Assembly (NCBI GenBank): GCA_965243805.1
Contig: OZ251577.1
Span: 3,224,001-3,288,000 of the forward strand
Length of the DNA: 64,000 nt
Direction: 5' to 3'
Origin: CATQHQ01 sp965243805
Lineage (GTDB): Bacteria; Gemmatimonadota; Gemmatimonadetes; Longimicrobiales; Gaopeijiaceae
A model generated the notes under the pieces. It was given only the letters and a program-made list of their open reading frames with translations. It had not been told where the DNA came from and ran no database searches. Made by a program: the position numbers and the translations under genes. Positions 1 through 10,947 of the stretch are shown in pieces (position 1 is the stretch's first letter; each line of letters starts with the position of its first letter).

Positions 1-1
1 G

Positions 2-88
2 GACTCGGCCTCGTTGGCGGCCGTGGAGATGCCCGCCCGCAACCGCTTCGTTCCCGACGACCGCCGAGGCGGCGCGGAGGTGCGCTAG
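2..88 (+). CDS. C-terminal end of a truncated protein
   Basis: An open frame enters from the left edge and stops at TAG 86-88. The last 28 residues are acidic then Arg/Gly-rich and show no motif I recognise. It is offered only because the frame is open from the edge and the next gene converges on it. The product cannot be named, and the frame may be chance. Confidence 0.3.
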   Translation, partial: DSASLAAVEMPARNRFVPDDRRGGAEVR

Positions 89-108
89 CGCTAGCAGGCT
101 AGGCTGGG

Positions 109-1035
109 TTAGACAGAGGACGGCGCACTAGGCCGCCACGCGATCACGCCGATCCGTTGCACGCCCAGCGCGTCCTCCACCACCCCATACAGGTGGCCGT
201 CCCACACCGCCTCCAGGCGAAAGCCGCGGGGCAGGGTCACCAACCGCTGGTCACGGCCCACAACCCGCTGGCCACGGCCCACAGCCCGCTGGTCGCGGCC
301 TGCAAAGACATTGTCCACCAGCCACAGCTCCGTCTGATCCTCGGTGGCTTGACGCAACCAGATCTCGCCGTCCGCCCCCAGCTCGCCGTCCGCCCCCAGC
401 ACGATCTCCGCCGCCACCGACCAGTGAGACGCCGCCGACACCTCTACAGACCATGGCAGCTCCTGCTCGCGCCGAAGCCGCGCGACGACGCGCCTCAGCT
501 CCGATTCGTCCACCTCGCGCCCCCGCCGCCCCAGGTCCACGACCGTGACCAGGGTGTCCAGCACGACGTCCGATACCGTCATCAGCTCGCCGGGACCATC
601 GCCCGCTCGCCCAAACCGCTGGCGCAGGACGCCGTCGTGCCCGAACCAGAAAACCGTTCGGTGGCCCAGGTCCGTCGCCCAAAGCCCATCATGCCTGGCA
701 ACGACGCTCCCGATCCTGTCGAAGTAGCCGTCGCCGTCCTCGCTGAAGGTCGCCGGGACCGCCGTGGCCACAACCGCTTGCGACAGGTCGATCTCAACGG
801 GTTGGGCACTGGCCGAGCAGGGCAGAGCAAGCAGAGCAGCCAACACAGGCAACGCGGCCAACTCAGGCAGCGCGCCCAGCACAGGCAACGCACCCAGCGC
901 AAAGACGGTGTGCAGAGAGGGCCGCCGCCGGCCCAGGCGCCTCTTCAACGCCCTGTGCTGGCCCAATCGCAGCCGTCCATCCGCTTGTTGTCGCCGCTTG
1001 CGCACCGCTTGATCCTCGCCGTATGGTGCAACCAA
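109..1035 (-). CDS. Secreted beta-propeller (NHL/6-bladed type) protein
   Basis: The 308-residue protein has a basic N-terminus, a long Leu/Ala hydrophobic segment (about residues 40-76) ending in a signal-peptidase-like SASAQ, then a propeller-like body. The stretch GRAGDGPGE near residue 140 is the hallmark turn of 6-bladed propeller lipoproteins that are numerous in Gemmatimonadota and Bacteroidota. It is probably exported to the periplasm or surface; substrate and partner are unknown. Two tandem DNA duplications expand it internally, GADGE repeated and a 7-residue GRDQRxV unit three times. It is transcribed away from rny, so about 95 bp hold both promoters. The first Met is far from the hydrophobic core, so the true start may lie downstream. 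Confidence 0.6.
   Translation of the reverse strand: MVAPYGEDQAVRKRRQQADGRLRLGQHRALKRRLGRRRPSLHTVFALGALPVLGALPELAALPVLAALLALPCSASAQPVEIDLSQAVVATAVPATFSEDGDGYFDRIGSVVARHDGLWATDLGHRTVFWFGHDGVLRQRFGRAGDGPGELMTVSDVVLDTLVTVVDLGRRGREVDESELRRVVARLRREQELPWSVEVSAASHWSVAAEIVLGADGELGADGEIWLRQATEDQTELWLVDNVFAGRDQRAVGRGQRVVGRDQRLVTLPRGFRLEAVWDGHLYGVVEDALGVQRIGVIAWRPSAPSSV
239..300. repeat. Three 21-bp tandem repeats inside the propeller gene
   Basis: Three near-identical 21-bp units (239-259, 260-280, 281-300; the last is one base short) keep the reading frame and encode the 7-residue unit GRDQRxV three times. It is one of several in-frame micro-expansions in this window. Confidence 0.8.
364..399. repeat. 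Exact 18-bp tandem duplication
   Basis: CTCGCCGTCCGCCCCCAG occurs twice back to back without a mismatch. It adds six residues (GADGEL-type) to the propeller protein in frame, and the lack of divergence suggests a recent duplication. Confidence 0.85.
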
Positions 1036-1131
1036 TCAATCTAGGGGACCCGTGGCAGGCCGTGGGCGGGCTTTCGGGTCTCCGTCGTCGATTCACGAGG
1101 CTGGTCGTCGAGACCGGCTTGGAGAGAATAC

Positions 1132-2700
1132 ATGGACCCGCTGGGTTTGGCCCTGGCGGTCGGCGCGGCCGTGGCAGTGGTCGCGGCATACCTTCTCGGA
1201 AGGAGCCGGGAGCGTGCGCGCCGGCGCAAGGACGAAGCGGCCGCAAAGGACCAGGCGTCGCTGATCCGCAAGCAGGCCGAAGAAGAAGCGGGAAGCCTTC
1301 GCCGGGCGGCCGAACTGGAGGCTAGGGAAGAGGCGCTCCGGCAGAGGGAGAGCTGGGAGACGGAGGAGAGTCGCCGTCGCGAGGAGGTGGAGCAGGGGGA
1401 GCGACGCCTTCGCGAGCGCACCGACGCAGCCGACCGCAAGTCCGACCAGCTGGACCGCCGGGAAGGGCGGCTGGAGGACCAAGCGCGGACGCTGGAGGGA
1501 CGGGAGGCGGAGGCCGACCAGCGCCAGGCCGAGGCCGACCGTGTGCTGGCCGAGATGCGGTCGCGCCTGGAGGAGGTCGCAGGAGTGTCGGCCGACGAAG
1601 CCAAGGCCGAGCTGATCGACGGCCTCCTGGACGAGGCCCGAGCCGAGGCGGCCAGCAGCGTTCGGACGATCAAGGAAGAGGCCCAGCGGACCGCAGACCG
1701 GGAAGCGAAGCGCTTGGTGGCCATGGCGATTCAGCGCATGGCGGCCGACGAGACCGCCCAGCTCACGGTGTCGGTGGTGCAGCTTCCGTCCGACGAGATG
1801 AAGGGGCGGATCATCGGTCGGGAGGGGCGCAACATCCGGGCCTTCGAGCAGGCCACGGGGATCGACGTGGTCATCGACGACACGCCCGAGGCCGTGGTGC
1901 TCTCCGGCTACGATCCCGTGCGCCGCGAGATCGCTCGCCTTGCCCTGGGCGCGCTGGTGGAGGACGGGCGCATTCACCCGGCGCGCATCGAGGAGGCCGT
2001 GGCCGCCAGTCAGAAGGAAGTCGAGGCCGAGATGCGCACCGCCGCCGAAGAGGCGCTCTACGGGCTGGGCGTTCACGGCGTCCACGACGAGGTCGTCAAG
2101 GTGCTGGGACGGCTTCGGTACCGGACTTCCTTCGGCCAGAACCAGCTGGCCCACTCCCGGGAGGTCGCCATGCTGGCGGGGAGCTTGGCGGAGGAGATGG
2201 GACTCGACGCCAAGATGACGCGGCGCGCGGGCATCCTCCACGACATCGGCAAGGGAATGTCCCACGACCTGGAGGGCACCCACGTCGAGCTGGGATACCG
2301 CCTCTGCAAACGCCACGGCGAGCCCGACGTGGTGCTCAACGCCATCCAGGCGCACCACGACGACGCGCCCCACAAGTACGCCGAGGCGTGGCTGGTCACG
2401 GCGGCCGACGCCATCAGCGGCTCCCGGCCGGGCGCCAGAAGGGAGATGTTTGAAGGCTACGTCAAGCGTCTGGAACGGCTGGAGGAGATCGCCACCGCCG
2501 AACCCGGGGTGGACCACTGCTTCGCCATCCAAGCCGGGCGCGAGCTTCGGGTCATGGTCCGCCCGGAGCGGGTGTCCGACGACGACATGGCCCGAATCTC
2601 CGAGTCGGTGGCCCGCAAGATCGAGAGCGAGGTCCAGTACCCAGGCCAGATCAAGGTCGTAGTGATCCGCGAGACCCGCGCCGTGGACTTCGCCCGCTAG
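1132..2700 (+). CDS. rny: Ribonuclease Y
   Basis: RNase Y is a membrane-anchored endoribonuclease that starts mRNA decay. The 522 residues show the full family layout. An N-terminal transmembrane helix (about 3-22) is followed by a long charged coiled coil (about 25-195). Then come a KH RNA-binding domain with GRIIGREGRNIR at 225-236 and an HD phosphohydrolase domain with the metal-binding pair H370-D371 (ILHDIGK) and an upstream His near 341. Length matches the usual 510-530. The ATG at 1132 places the membrane helix immediately at the N-terminus, as expected. It is the first gene of a same-strand run through recN and is followed 53 bp later by folD. Confidence 0.97.
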   Translation: MDPLGLALAVGAAVAVVAAYLLGRSRERARRRKDEAAAKDQASLIRKQAEEEAGSLRRAAELEAREEALRQRESWETEESRRREEVEQGERRLRERTDAADRKSDQLDRREGRLEDQARTLEGREAEADQRQAEADRVLAEMRSRLEEVAGVSADEAKAELIDGLLDEARAEAASSVRTIKEEAQRTADREAKRLVAMAIQRMAADETAQLTVSVVQLPSDEMKGRIIGREGRNIRAFEQATGIDVVIDDTPEAVVLSGYDPVRREIARLALGALVEDGRIHPARIEEAVAASQKEVEAEMRTAAEEALYGLGVHGVHDEVVKVLGRLRYRTSFGQNQLAHSREVAMLAGSLAEEMGLDAKMTRRAGILHDIGKGMSHDLEGTHVELGYRLCKRHGEPDVVLNAIQAHHDDAPHKYAEAWLVTAADAISGSRPGARREMFEGYVKRLERLEEIATAEPGVDHCFAIQAGRELRVMVRPERVSDDDMARISESVARKIESEVQYPGQIKVVVIRETRAVDFAR

Positions 2701-2753
2701 AATCCCGATCCAACCCATTTAGAACCCGAACCCGAGGACCCAAAGAGACCCGC

Positions 2754-3656
2754 ATGTCCGCCAAGATCATCTCCGGGAAGGAGATCGCCCGCCAGATACG
2801 GGACGAGCTCAACGAGAAGGTGGCCGGTCTGGCCAAGGAAGGACTGGTGCCTGGGCTGGCCACGGTGCTGGTCGGCGAAGACCCGGCCAGCCGACTCTAC
2901 GTGGGAATGAAGAACAAGGCCGCCGCCGAGGCCGGCATCCACTCACGCCAAGTCACGCTTCCGTCCGCCACCAGCGAGGCGGAGCTGCTGGCCCTCGTGG
3001 AGGAGCTCAACGCCGACCCGCGCATCCACGGCATCCTGGTGCAGCTTCCCCTGCCTAAGCAGATCGACGAGGCGAAGGTTCTCCTGGCGATTGACCCGGA
3101 GAAGGATGTGGACGGCTTCCATCCGGTCAACGTGGGGCGTCTGGCGACTGGGGACCCGGACGTGCTGGCGCCCTGCACGCCCCGAGGCGTGATCGAGATG
3201 CTGTTGCGGAGCGGGGTGGACCCCTCGGGGAAGCACGTGGTGGTGGTCGGGCGCTCCAATATCGTCGGCAAGCCCATGGCGTTCCTTCTGCTGCGGACGG
3301 CGCCGGGCGGCAACGCCACGGTCACGGTCGCCCACAGTCGCACCGCCGACCTGGGCGCGATGACCCGCTTGGCCGACATCCTGGTGGTGGCGGTGGGCTG
3401 GGCCGGACTCGTCACCGGCGAGATGATCAAGCCCGGCGCGGTGGTGATCGACGTGGGCACCAACCGGGTGGACGACCCCACCCGGGAGCGGGGCTACAAG
3501 GTCGTGGGCGACGTGGAGTTCAACTCGGCCAAGGAGGTCGCGTCGGCGATCACGCCCGTTCCCGGCGGCGTCGGTCCCATGACGATCGCCATGTTGCTGG
3601 CCAACACCGTCGAAGCCGCTGTTCGCCAGCGAGCGCGAGCCGCCGCCCGCGGGTGA
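2754..3656 (+). CDS. folD: Bifunctional methylenetetrahydrofolate dehydrogenase/cyclohydrolase
   Basis: FolD interconverts 5,10-methylene-THF, methenyl-THF and 10-formyl-THF with NADP in the cytoplasm, supplying one-carbon units. At 300 residues it has normal length. The catalytic signature YVGMKNK places Tyr49 and Lys53 where the family has them, VDGFHP follows the folate site, and GRSNIVGKP is the NADP-binding loop. The stop overlaps the xseA GTG start by 4 nt, which implies translational coupling. Confidence 0.97.
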   Translation: MSAKIISGKEIARQIRDELNEKVAGLAKEGLVPGLATVLVGEDPASRLYVGMKNKAAAEAGIHSRQVTLPSATSEAELLALVEELNADPRIHGILVQLPLPKQIDEAKVLLAIDPEKDVDGFHPVNVGRLATGDPDVLAPCTPRGVIEMLLRSGVDPSGKHVVVVGRSNIVGKPMAFLLLRTAPGGNATVTVAHSRTADLGAMTRLADILVVAVGWAGLVTGEMIKPGAVVIDVGTNRVDDPTRERGYKVVGDVEFNSAKEVASAITPVPGGVGPMTIAMLLANTVEAAVRQRARAAARG

Positions 3657-4948
3657 CTTCGCGAGTGACAACGCGAGCGACTTCGCGGGAGGTGGACCTC
3701 TTCTCCGCTGCGAGTGCGGCAGCTTCCGAGGAGAAGGTGGGGCCAGGGCCGGGTCCCCGAGTCTGGAGTGTGCGCGAGGTGAACTTGGCGGCACAACGTC
3801 TGCTGGAGCAGTCGCTGCCCCGGATGTGGGTGTCGGGCGAGGTGGCCAACTTCGGCCGCCATCGGTCCGGTCACTGCTACTTCACCTTGAAGGACCGCAC
3901 GGCCCAGATCCGCTGTGCGCTCTTTGCGCGAGAAGCGGCCCGACTCCCCATGCTCCCCCGCGATGGGATGACCGTCCAGGTCTTCGGCTACCTGACGGTC
4001 TACGAAGTCCGGGGGGCCTACCAACTGGTGGCGTCCAAAGTGGAGGCGCAGAGCGAGGGCGGCATGTGGAAGCTCGCCTTCGAGCGTCTCAAGAAGCGGC
4101 TGGACACCGAGGGGCTCACGAGTGCCGCCCGCAAGCGTCCTCTGCCGACGTTCCCAAGAACGGTAGGCGTGGTCACCTCGCCGGGGAGCGCAGCGCTGCG
4201 GGATGTGGTCGCCGTGGTGGGTCGCCGGGCTCCGTGGGTGCGGCTGCTGGTTGGTGCCGCCAAGGTGCAGGGGGAGGGCGCCTCCAGAGAGGTCGCGTCG
4301 GCGGTGGCGGCCCTGGGGGATGCCGACGTGGACGTGATCGTCGTGGCTCGCGGCGGAGGGTCCGTGGAGGACCTGTGGGCGTTCAACGAGGAACCCGTCG
4401 CGCGGGCGGTGGCCGCCAGTCTGGTGCCGGTCGTCTCGGGTGTGGGGCACGAGACCGACGTGACGATCTGCGACTTGGTGGCCGACGTGCGGGCCGCGAC
4501 GCCGTCCGCCGCCGCCGAGGCCGTCGTTCCCGAGCGTGAGCAGGTCGAACGGCTGCTCCACCAATACGCCCGGCGGCTGGGGACTGCTCTCGCACAGCAG
4601 GCCCGCTCCCGGAGGGATCGGCTGGAGCGCGCCGAGGGCGCGATCTTCCGCCGAGTCCGGCGCCTGGGGCCAGTGCGGAGAGACCGTCTCGAACGGGGGC
4701 GCACCGCCATGGCCGGAGCCGTCCACCGCCGAATCCGACGCGATGCCGCGCGCTTGGCCGGGGCGTCCGCGGCGATGGAGGTGCTGTCGCCCCTTTCCAC
4801 CTTGGCCAGGGGCTATGCGGTGCCGCTGGACGGGGAGGACCGCCTTCTGCGCAGCGTTGCGGATTTCGCGCCGGAACTGGCCTTCCGCCTGCGGGTGGTG
4901 GACGGAAGCGTACCCTGCAGGGCGACGGGCGCGCTCGGTGACTCGTAG
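3653..4948 (+). CDS. xseA: Exodeoxyribonuclease VII large subunit
   Basis: This is the catalytic subunit of the single-strand-specific exonuclease VII. The 431 residues contain an N-terminal extension of about 35 residues, an OB-fold (about 36-135, WVSGEVANF), and the nuclease domain with VARGGGSVEDLWAFN (231-245) and GVGHETDVTICD (263-274). A long basic helical region near 290-380 should bind the small subunits. The GTG start overlaps the folD stop by 4 nt. The small-subunit gene follows within 4 bp, as is usual for this complex. Confidence 0.95.
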   Translation: MTSRVTTRATSREVDLFSAASAAASEEKVGPGPGPRVWSVREVNLAAQRLLEQSLPRMWVSGEVANFGRHRSGHCYFTLKDRTAQIRCALFAREAARLPMLPRDGMTVQVFGYLTVYEVRGAYQLVASKVEAQSEGGMWKLAFERLKKRLDTEGLTSAARKRPLPTFPRTVGVVTSPGSAALRDVVAVVGRRAPWVRLLVGAAKVQGEGASREVASAVAALGDADVDVIVVARGGGSVEDLWAFNEEPVARAVAASLVPVVSGVGHETDVTICDLVADVRAATPSAAAEAVVPEREQVERLLHQYARRLGTALAQQARSRRDRLERAEGAIFRRVRRLGPVRRDRLERGRTAMAGAVHRRIRRDAARLAGASAAMEVLSPLSTLARGYAVPLDGEDRLLRSVADFAPELAFRLRVVDGSVPCRATGALGDS

Positions 4949-4952
4949 CCCG

Positions 4953-5171
4953 GTGCCCGAACGCCCCGCGAACGCCCCGGAAATGGGGCTGGAAGACCGC
5001 CTTGCGCGGGTCGAGGAGATCGCCCGAGCGCTGGACTCGGACTCCCTGGGACTGGACGACGCGCTGGCACTCTTCGAGGAGGGGGTCGGTCATGTCCGGC
5101 GCGCCAAGGAGATCCTGGCCGCCGCCGAGCTCCGGGTCGAGGAGCTTACGGCGCCGAAAGAGGATGTCTGA
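4953..5171 (+). CDS. xseB: Exodeoxyribonuclease VII small subunit
   Basis: A short helical protein in the frame ending at TGA 5169-5171 shows the family pattern LEEALALFEEG-like (LDDALALFEEGVGHVRRA) and the terminal helix ELRVEEL. It coats the XseA helices to form the active enzyme. The GTG at 4953 gives 72 residues and lies 4 bp after xseA; an ATG at 4983 would give 62, and neither has a clear ribosome binding site. The end overlaps the ispA ATG by 8 nt. Confidence 0.9.
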   Translation: MPERPANAPEMGLEDRLARVEEIARALDSDSLGLDDALALFEEGVGHVRRAKEILAAAELRVEELTAPKEDV

Positions 5172-6036
5172 CCGCGCGCGGATCGAGTCGGCGCTGGAGC
5201 GCGCCCTGTGCGATCTGGCCCAGGTGCTGCCGCCACTTCTGTCCTCGGTGGCCCGCGCCGGGGTCGCCAGCGGCGGGAAACGCTTGCGGCCGCTGCTGAC
5301 CGTCGCCGCCTACGAAGAGGTGGGCGGACCGGCAACCGAGCCGGTGTACGACCTAGCCACGTCGGTGGAGCTGATCCACGCCTACTCGCTCATGCACGAC
5401 GACCTGCCCTGCATGGACGACGCGCCTCTGCGCCGCGGCGCCCCCACCCCCCACACGGTTCACGGCGTGGCCGCGACCGCGCTGGCCGGCGCCGCCCTCA
5501 TTCCCTGGGCCGCGGCAAGGGCCTACGAGGCCGCGTGCACCGTCGGGCGGACCCCAGCGGAAGCGGCCCGGATCGCCCAGCGCCTCCTGGAGGCGGCCGG
5601 CGCCGGCGGCATGATTGGCGGCCAAGTCCTGGACCTGCTGGCCGAGGGACGCACGCTGGACGAAGAGGAGCTGGCTGCGCTGCACGGCCTCAAGACCGGC
5701 GCCCTCCTCTCCGCCTCCCTGGAGGTGGGCGCCATGGCGGCTGGCGCCAGCGACGAAGCCCTCGCGGCGGTGCGAGCGTTCGGGCAGGACCTGGGGCTGG
5801 CGTTCCAGGTCATGGACGACGTGCTGGACGCCACCGCCTCCTCCCAAGCTCTCGGCAAGCGACCGTCGGATGCGGCGCTGGCCAAGTCCACCTACGTGGC
5901 ACTGCTGGGGGTGGCCGGCGCCAGGGAGAGGGGACGGCAACTGGCGGCACGGGCCGAGACCGCCCTGGACGCGGCGCACCTTCCGGCGCCTCGACTCCGG
6001 CAGCTGGCCCGCTTCGTGGTCGATCGCCAGCGTTGA
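5164..6036 (+). CDS. ispA: Polyprenyl (farnesyl/geranyl) diphosphate synthase
   Basis: This short-chain trans-prenyltransferase condenses IPP with allylic diphosphates to feed isoprenoid synthesis. The 290 residues carry the first aspartate-rich motif DDLPCMD (D79, D80, D85), the substrate-binding GGKRLRP just before residue 44, and the second motif DDVLD around 217-221. Length and the position of bulky residues before the first motif fit a C15/C20 synthase, but chain length cannot be read reliably. It overlaps xseB by 8 nt in the same operon, the common xseB-ispA arrangement. Confidence 0.93.
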   Translation: MSDRARIESALERALCDLAQVLPPLLSSVARAGVASGGKRLRPLLTVAAYEEVGGPATEPVYDLATSVELIHAYSLMHDDLPCMDDAPLRRGAPTPHTVHGVAATALAGAALIPWAAARAYEAACTVGRTPAEAARIAQRLLEAAGAGGMIGGQVLDLLAEGRTLDEEELAALHGLKTGALLSASLEVGAMAAGASDEALAAVRAFGQDLGLAFQVMDDVLDATASSQALGKRPSDAALAKSTYVALLGVAGARERGRQLAARAETALDAAHLPAPRLRQLARFVVDRQR

Positions 6037-6056
6037 GTGCCCAGCCTTCGCCAGCG

Positions 6057-7109
6057 ATGACCGCCCAGCCTTACCGCCCCGCGCCGTTCCGCAGGATCGC
6101 GGTCTTCGGCAAGGGCGCGACAACCCGGCTCGGCACTGAAGCAGGTCCTGGCGCCGAAGCACGTCCCGGCGCCGAGCATCCCGTCGCCCCCGTCGTGGAG
6201 GCGTGCCGAAGCGTGGCGAAGGTAGCCGCCGAGTTCGGGGCGACCTTGAGCGCGGAGCCCCCGCTGGCGGCGGTCGTGGGCGGAGAGCCCGCATCTCCCG
6301 AGCCCGCATCCCCCGAGGCTGCATCCCCCGAGGCTGCGTCTAATGCGGCCGCGTCTAACGCGGACTTGGTGATCTCCCTGGGGGGCGACGGAACTCTGCT
6401 GCGCGCCGCCCGTGCGGTCCTGGACCGGGAAGTGCCTGTGCTCGGGATCAACCTCGGGAATCTCGGGTTCCTCACCTCGGTGGCGGCCAGCGAGATCGAA
6501 GCCGGCCTCCGGCGCGTCCTGCGCGGCGAGTACCAGATCGAAGAGCGACGCACGCTGGAGGCCGTAGTCCTGCCAGAAAGCGGAACGCCAAGCGGTCCCC
6601 CACTGACCGCACTCAACGATGTGGTGGTCCACAAAGCCGGCGCCGCGCGCGTGGCCCGCCTCGACCTCTGGGTCGGCGAGACCAAACGCGAAGGCGCGGA
6701 CGGAGGAGTTGGCGACAACGCCGGGCAGGAGATCGGCAGCTTCTCCGGCGACGGCGTAATCGTGGCCACGCCGACCGGTTCCACGGCCTACTCCCTTTCC
6801 GCCGGCGGGCCTATCGTCGTCCCGGAGCTGAACTGCTTCCTGGTCACGCCGATCCTCCCCCACACGCTGGCCGTCCGCCCCCTGGTGGTGCCCGGCGAGG
6901 AACGAATTACCATCAATATCCTGGACCGAGGCGAGCCCCTCCACCTCACCGTGGACGGTCGGGAAGGACCGCAACTGAGCCCGACGGACCGGGTGGTTGC
7001 CCAGATGGGCCAGTCGCGGGTTCGTCTCGTCCGCCTGCCGGGACATTCGTTCTTCGCCACCCTTAGGCGGAAGCTCAACTGGGCTGTCCACCCTCCGGAA
7101 GGACACTGA
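6057..7109 (+). CDS. nadK: NAD kinase
   Basis: NAD kinase phosphorylates NAD(H) to NADP(H). The 350-residue protein has the nucleotide motif GGDGT (109-113), NLGNLGF shortly after, an LND version of the usual NE/D motif, and TGSTAYSLSAGGPI of the C-terminal beta domain. Typical enzymes are 290-300 residues. The excess is a low-complexity segment before GGDGT (about 25-100) built partly by five 15-bp tandem repeats. It starts 21 bp after ispA. The ATG at 6057 brings the conserved RRIAVFG strand close to the N-terminus. Confidence 0.95.
   Translation: MTAQPYRPAPFRRIAVFGKGATTRLGTEAGPGAEARPGAEHPVAPVVEACRSVAKVAAEFGATLSAEPPLAAVVGGEPASPEPASPEAASPEAASNAAASNADLVISLGGDGTLLRAARAVLDREVPVLGINLGNLGFLTSVAASEIEAGLRRVLRGEYQIEERRTLEAVVLPESGTPSGPPLTALNDVVVHKAGAARVARLDLWVGETKREGADGGVGDNAGQEIGSFSGDGVIVATPTGSTAYSLSAGGPIVVPELNCFLVTPILPHTLAVRPLVVPGEERITINILDRGEPLHLTVDGREGPQLSPTDRVVAQMGQSRVRLVRLPGHSFFATLRRKLNWAVHPPEGH
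6286..6360. repeat. Five 15-bp tandem repeats in nadK
   Basis: Consecutive 15-bp units (AGCCCGCATCTCCCG and derivatives) encode EPASP, EPASP, EAASP, EAASN, AAASN. They sit between the first beta strand and the GGDGT motif, a loop that tolerates length change. Confidence 0.85.
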
Positions 7110-7214
7110 CACCCTCTCCTCGCTCACGCCCCCTTCTCCCTCTCGCCCCTTCCTTTCTCTCGCCCCTTCCTTTCTCTCGCCCCTTCCTCCCTCTCGCCGC
7201 GAGCCGCCTGACCG

Positions 7215-8887
<1,673 letters not shown>

Positions 8888-8894
<7 letters not shown>

Positions 8895-8930
8895 CCCCCG
8901 CGGCAGCTAGCTGCCGCCCTAGCTAGCTGC
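8888..8930. terminator. Palindromes between convergent genes, probable bidirectional terminator
   Basis: GGGCTAGCCC (8888-8897) spans the recN stop codon. The perfect palindrome GGCAGCTAGCTGCC (8902-8915) is followed by a second copy of AGCTAGCTGCCGCC that contains the stop of the convergent gene. The nested inverted repeats could fold as strong GC hairpins in either transcript. No U-tract is present, so termination is inferred. Confidence 0.5.
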
Positions 8931-10557
8931 CGCCCCAGATCCTCACATGCAACCGAAAGCCGACCTCCAATGAGCCGGCCACGGGAACGCCGTCGCCGCT
9001 GCCCGCGACGACCTGACGGTAGAGGGCGCGCACTTCAAGCGGTCGCCTGGTTTCCGGCCCCCGGGGCGCGCCCGGCTCCCCGGTCCTGTACACCATCCCC
9101 AGCACGATCCGGCCGCTGGACGCCCCGCTTCCAGGGACGAGCACCTGGGGGTCCAGAGCGTCCCCGGCCGTGGTCGGGGCAGGGGCCGTCGGCGAGCCCT
9201 CCGTCCCGGCTGGCGGTACCGACAGAGCGAACGAGTCCTCGCCTTTGCGGAAGTGCCGGTAGCCGGCCACCAGCGTGACGGCCCCTGAAACCCGGAACCA
9301 GGGCGCGACCTCGGCGAATACGTAATCGCCCGGGTTCCAGTCGAGGCGCGCCAGGGTGGCCGCCGGAGCCATTGCGTAGCCCGGATCGAACACGCGCCGC
9401 TCCGTGGTTCCGGTCAGCTGGACGCCGTAGCGCAGGTCGGCCCACAGCCCGATTCGGTCCCGCCAACTACCGTTCAGCCAGCCGCGTAGCTCCACGTCGG
9501 TCTGGCCGTCGCCCGAGCCCGTGTCCAAAAAGTTGGCCGGATCGTCCTGACTGCCGGTGGGGAGCCTGACCAGCGCCCCGCCGCCGGCGTCCAGACGATG
9601 CCCCGGCTCGCTGCTGTGGAGCCAGCGGGCGTCGGCGCGGACCTCCAAGTCCCCTAGCATCCAAAGGGATATCCAAGCCGACAGGGGACGGTTCCCAGCG
9701 ATCCCGAACGCAGGGTCGGTCACGAAGTCTTGAAGGTCCTCCGCGGACAAGGCCGCATCGGCCAGGGGCAAGACGCCGGGCAGACCGGTCCCCGCCGCCC
9801 GAAACGCCTCCACCAACTGGGCCAACCGGGCCCGCAACGCAATCCCCGTTGCCGACGACGCCAGCGGCGCCACGGGGCTGCCGTACATCGCCGCCAGCGC
9901 TTGGTGGAACGCACGCGATCCGGCGAGCACGGTCGTGGCGTCGCGACAGCCCGCCGAGGTCGGATCGTCGGCGCACAGCCCGGCGCGGTAGGCGTCGTAT
10001 CCGTCTATGGAGGTGCCCAGGCCCGCCAGGAAGCGCGACACCCCCGTCGGATCGGCGAGGGCTGGGCTGAACCCCGCGTTGGCGCTGGCTGAGTCCGTCA
10101 GGAAGCCGAAGGCGAACTCGGTCTCGTTCCGCACGAACGAAGCCGACACGCCGGCCGTAAGCCAATCGAACACCCCCACGTCCAACGACACCGGCAACCG
10201 CACCGAGTTCTTCTCGACCGCAGAGGTCAGGACGCCCAGGCTGGCCGAGTACGCCTCGCCGGTTGCGTCCCGAACCGCCGCCTCGAACCCCGCCAAGTTG
10301 GGGAAGATCGCCGGCCCCGCGGGTCCGCTGAAGAAGCTCGCCAGAGTACGCGATCCCTCACCGCTCGCCGACCCGCTTCCGGTGCCGAGCCCGCCGTAGA
10401 CGCTGGTAAACGACGAGTAGCCCGTGCCCACCTCCAACCGCACCGTCCCTCGCGGAACCATGGGCGAGTACGGTTCCTGGGCCACCGCCGGCGCCGCGAA
10501 CCACATGGCGGACGCCCACGCCAGGGCGCCGACGAACGGGGGCGCGTAGCGGGTCAA
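8923..10557 (-). CDS. Outer-membrane beta-barrel-type secreted protein
   Basis: The 544-residue protein starts with a clear signal peptide (hydrophobic residues about 8-26, cleavage after AVAQ). It continues with alternating aromatic/polar strands typical of a Gram-negative outer-membrane barrel and ends in short strands such as LEVGFRLHVRIWGGS. I do not recognise a characterised family; it resembles the hypothetical porin-like proteins frequent in Gemmatimonadota. It converges on recN. A channel or structural role is a guess from topology only. Confidence 0.6.
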   Translation of the reverse strand: MTRYAPPFVGALAWASAMWFAAPAVAQEPYSPMVPRGTVRLEVGTGYSSFTSVYGGLGTGSGSASGEGSRTLASFFSGPAGPAIFPNLAGFEAAVRDATGEAYSASLGVLTSAVEKNSVRLPVSLDVGVFDWLTAGVSASFVRNETEFAFGFLTDSASANAGFSPALADPTGVSRFLAGLGTSIDGYDAYRAGLCADDPTSAGCRDATTVLAGSRAFHQALAAMYGSPVAPLASSATGIALRARLAQLVEAFRAAGTGLPGVLPLADAALSAEDLQDFVTDPAFGIAGNRPLSAWISLWMLGDLEVRADARWLHSSEPGHRLDAGGGALVRLPTGSQDDPANFLDTGSGDGQTDVELRGWLNGSWRDRIGLWADLRYGVQLTGTTERRVFDPGYAMAPAATLARLDWNPGDYVFAEVAPWFRVSGAVTLVAGYRHFRKGEDSFALSVPPAGTEGSPTAPAPTTAGDALDPQVLVPGSGASSGRIVLGMVYRTGEPGAPRGPETRRPLEVRALYRQVVAGSGDGVPVAGSLEVGFRLHVRIWGGS

Positions 10558-10647
10558 GACGGGAAGCGGGTCAAGACGCGAGGCGGATCAAGACGCGAGG
10601 CAGGTCACAGGAGAAGGCGAGCAATCCAGATGAGCGCGGAATATAAC

Positions 10648-10676
10648 TTGACTGGCGAGGCCGGTTTTCGTACACT
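10648..10676 (+). promoter_or_regulatory. Promoter for the tRNA pair
   Basis: TTGACT (10648-10653) and TACACT (10671-10676) are separated by exactly 17 bp and lie 11 bp before the tRNA-Gly gene. This is the expected layout for a sigma-70-type promoter driving both tRNAs. Confidence 0.65.
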
Positions 10677-10687
10677 CATAGCCCCAC

Positions 10688-10760
<73 letters not shown>

Positions 10761-10838
10761 CTTGCGACGTAGGTCTAGACGAAGGTCAATCGGGGGTGAC
10801 GGCCGTTGCCGTGCGCCCCCTTTTCGTCGCCTCTCGCC

Positions 10839-10910
<72 letters not shown>

Positions 10911-10947
10911 CTTACCCGCACTGCCATGGGCCTCTTACCGCACTGCC

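Noticed and set aside
157..1044. 295-codon plus-strand frame opposite the propeller gene
   Set aside because: The minus-strand product has a signal peptide and the propeller motif GRAGDGPGE; the plus frame is Gln/His/Arg-rich noise.
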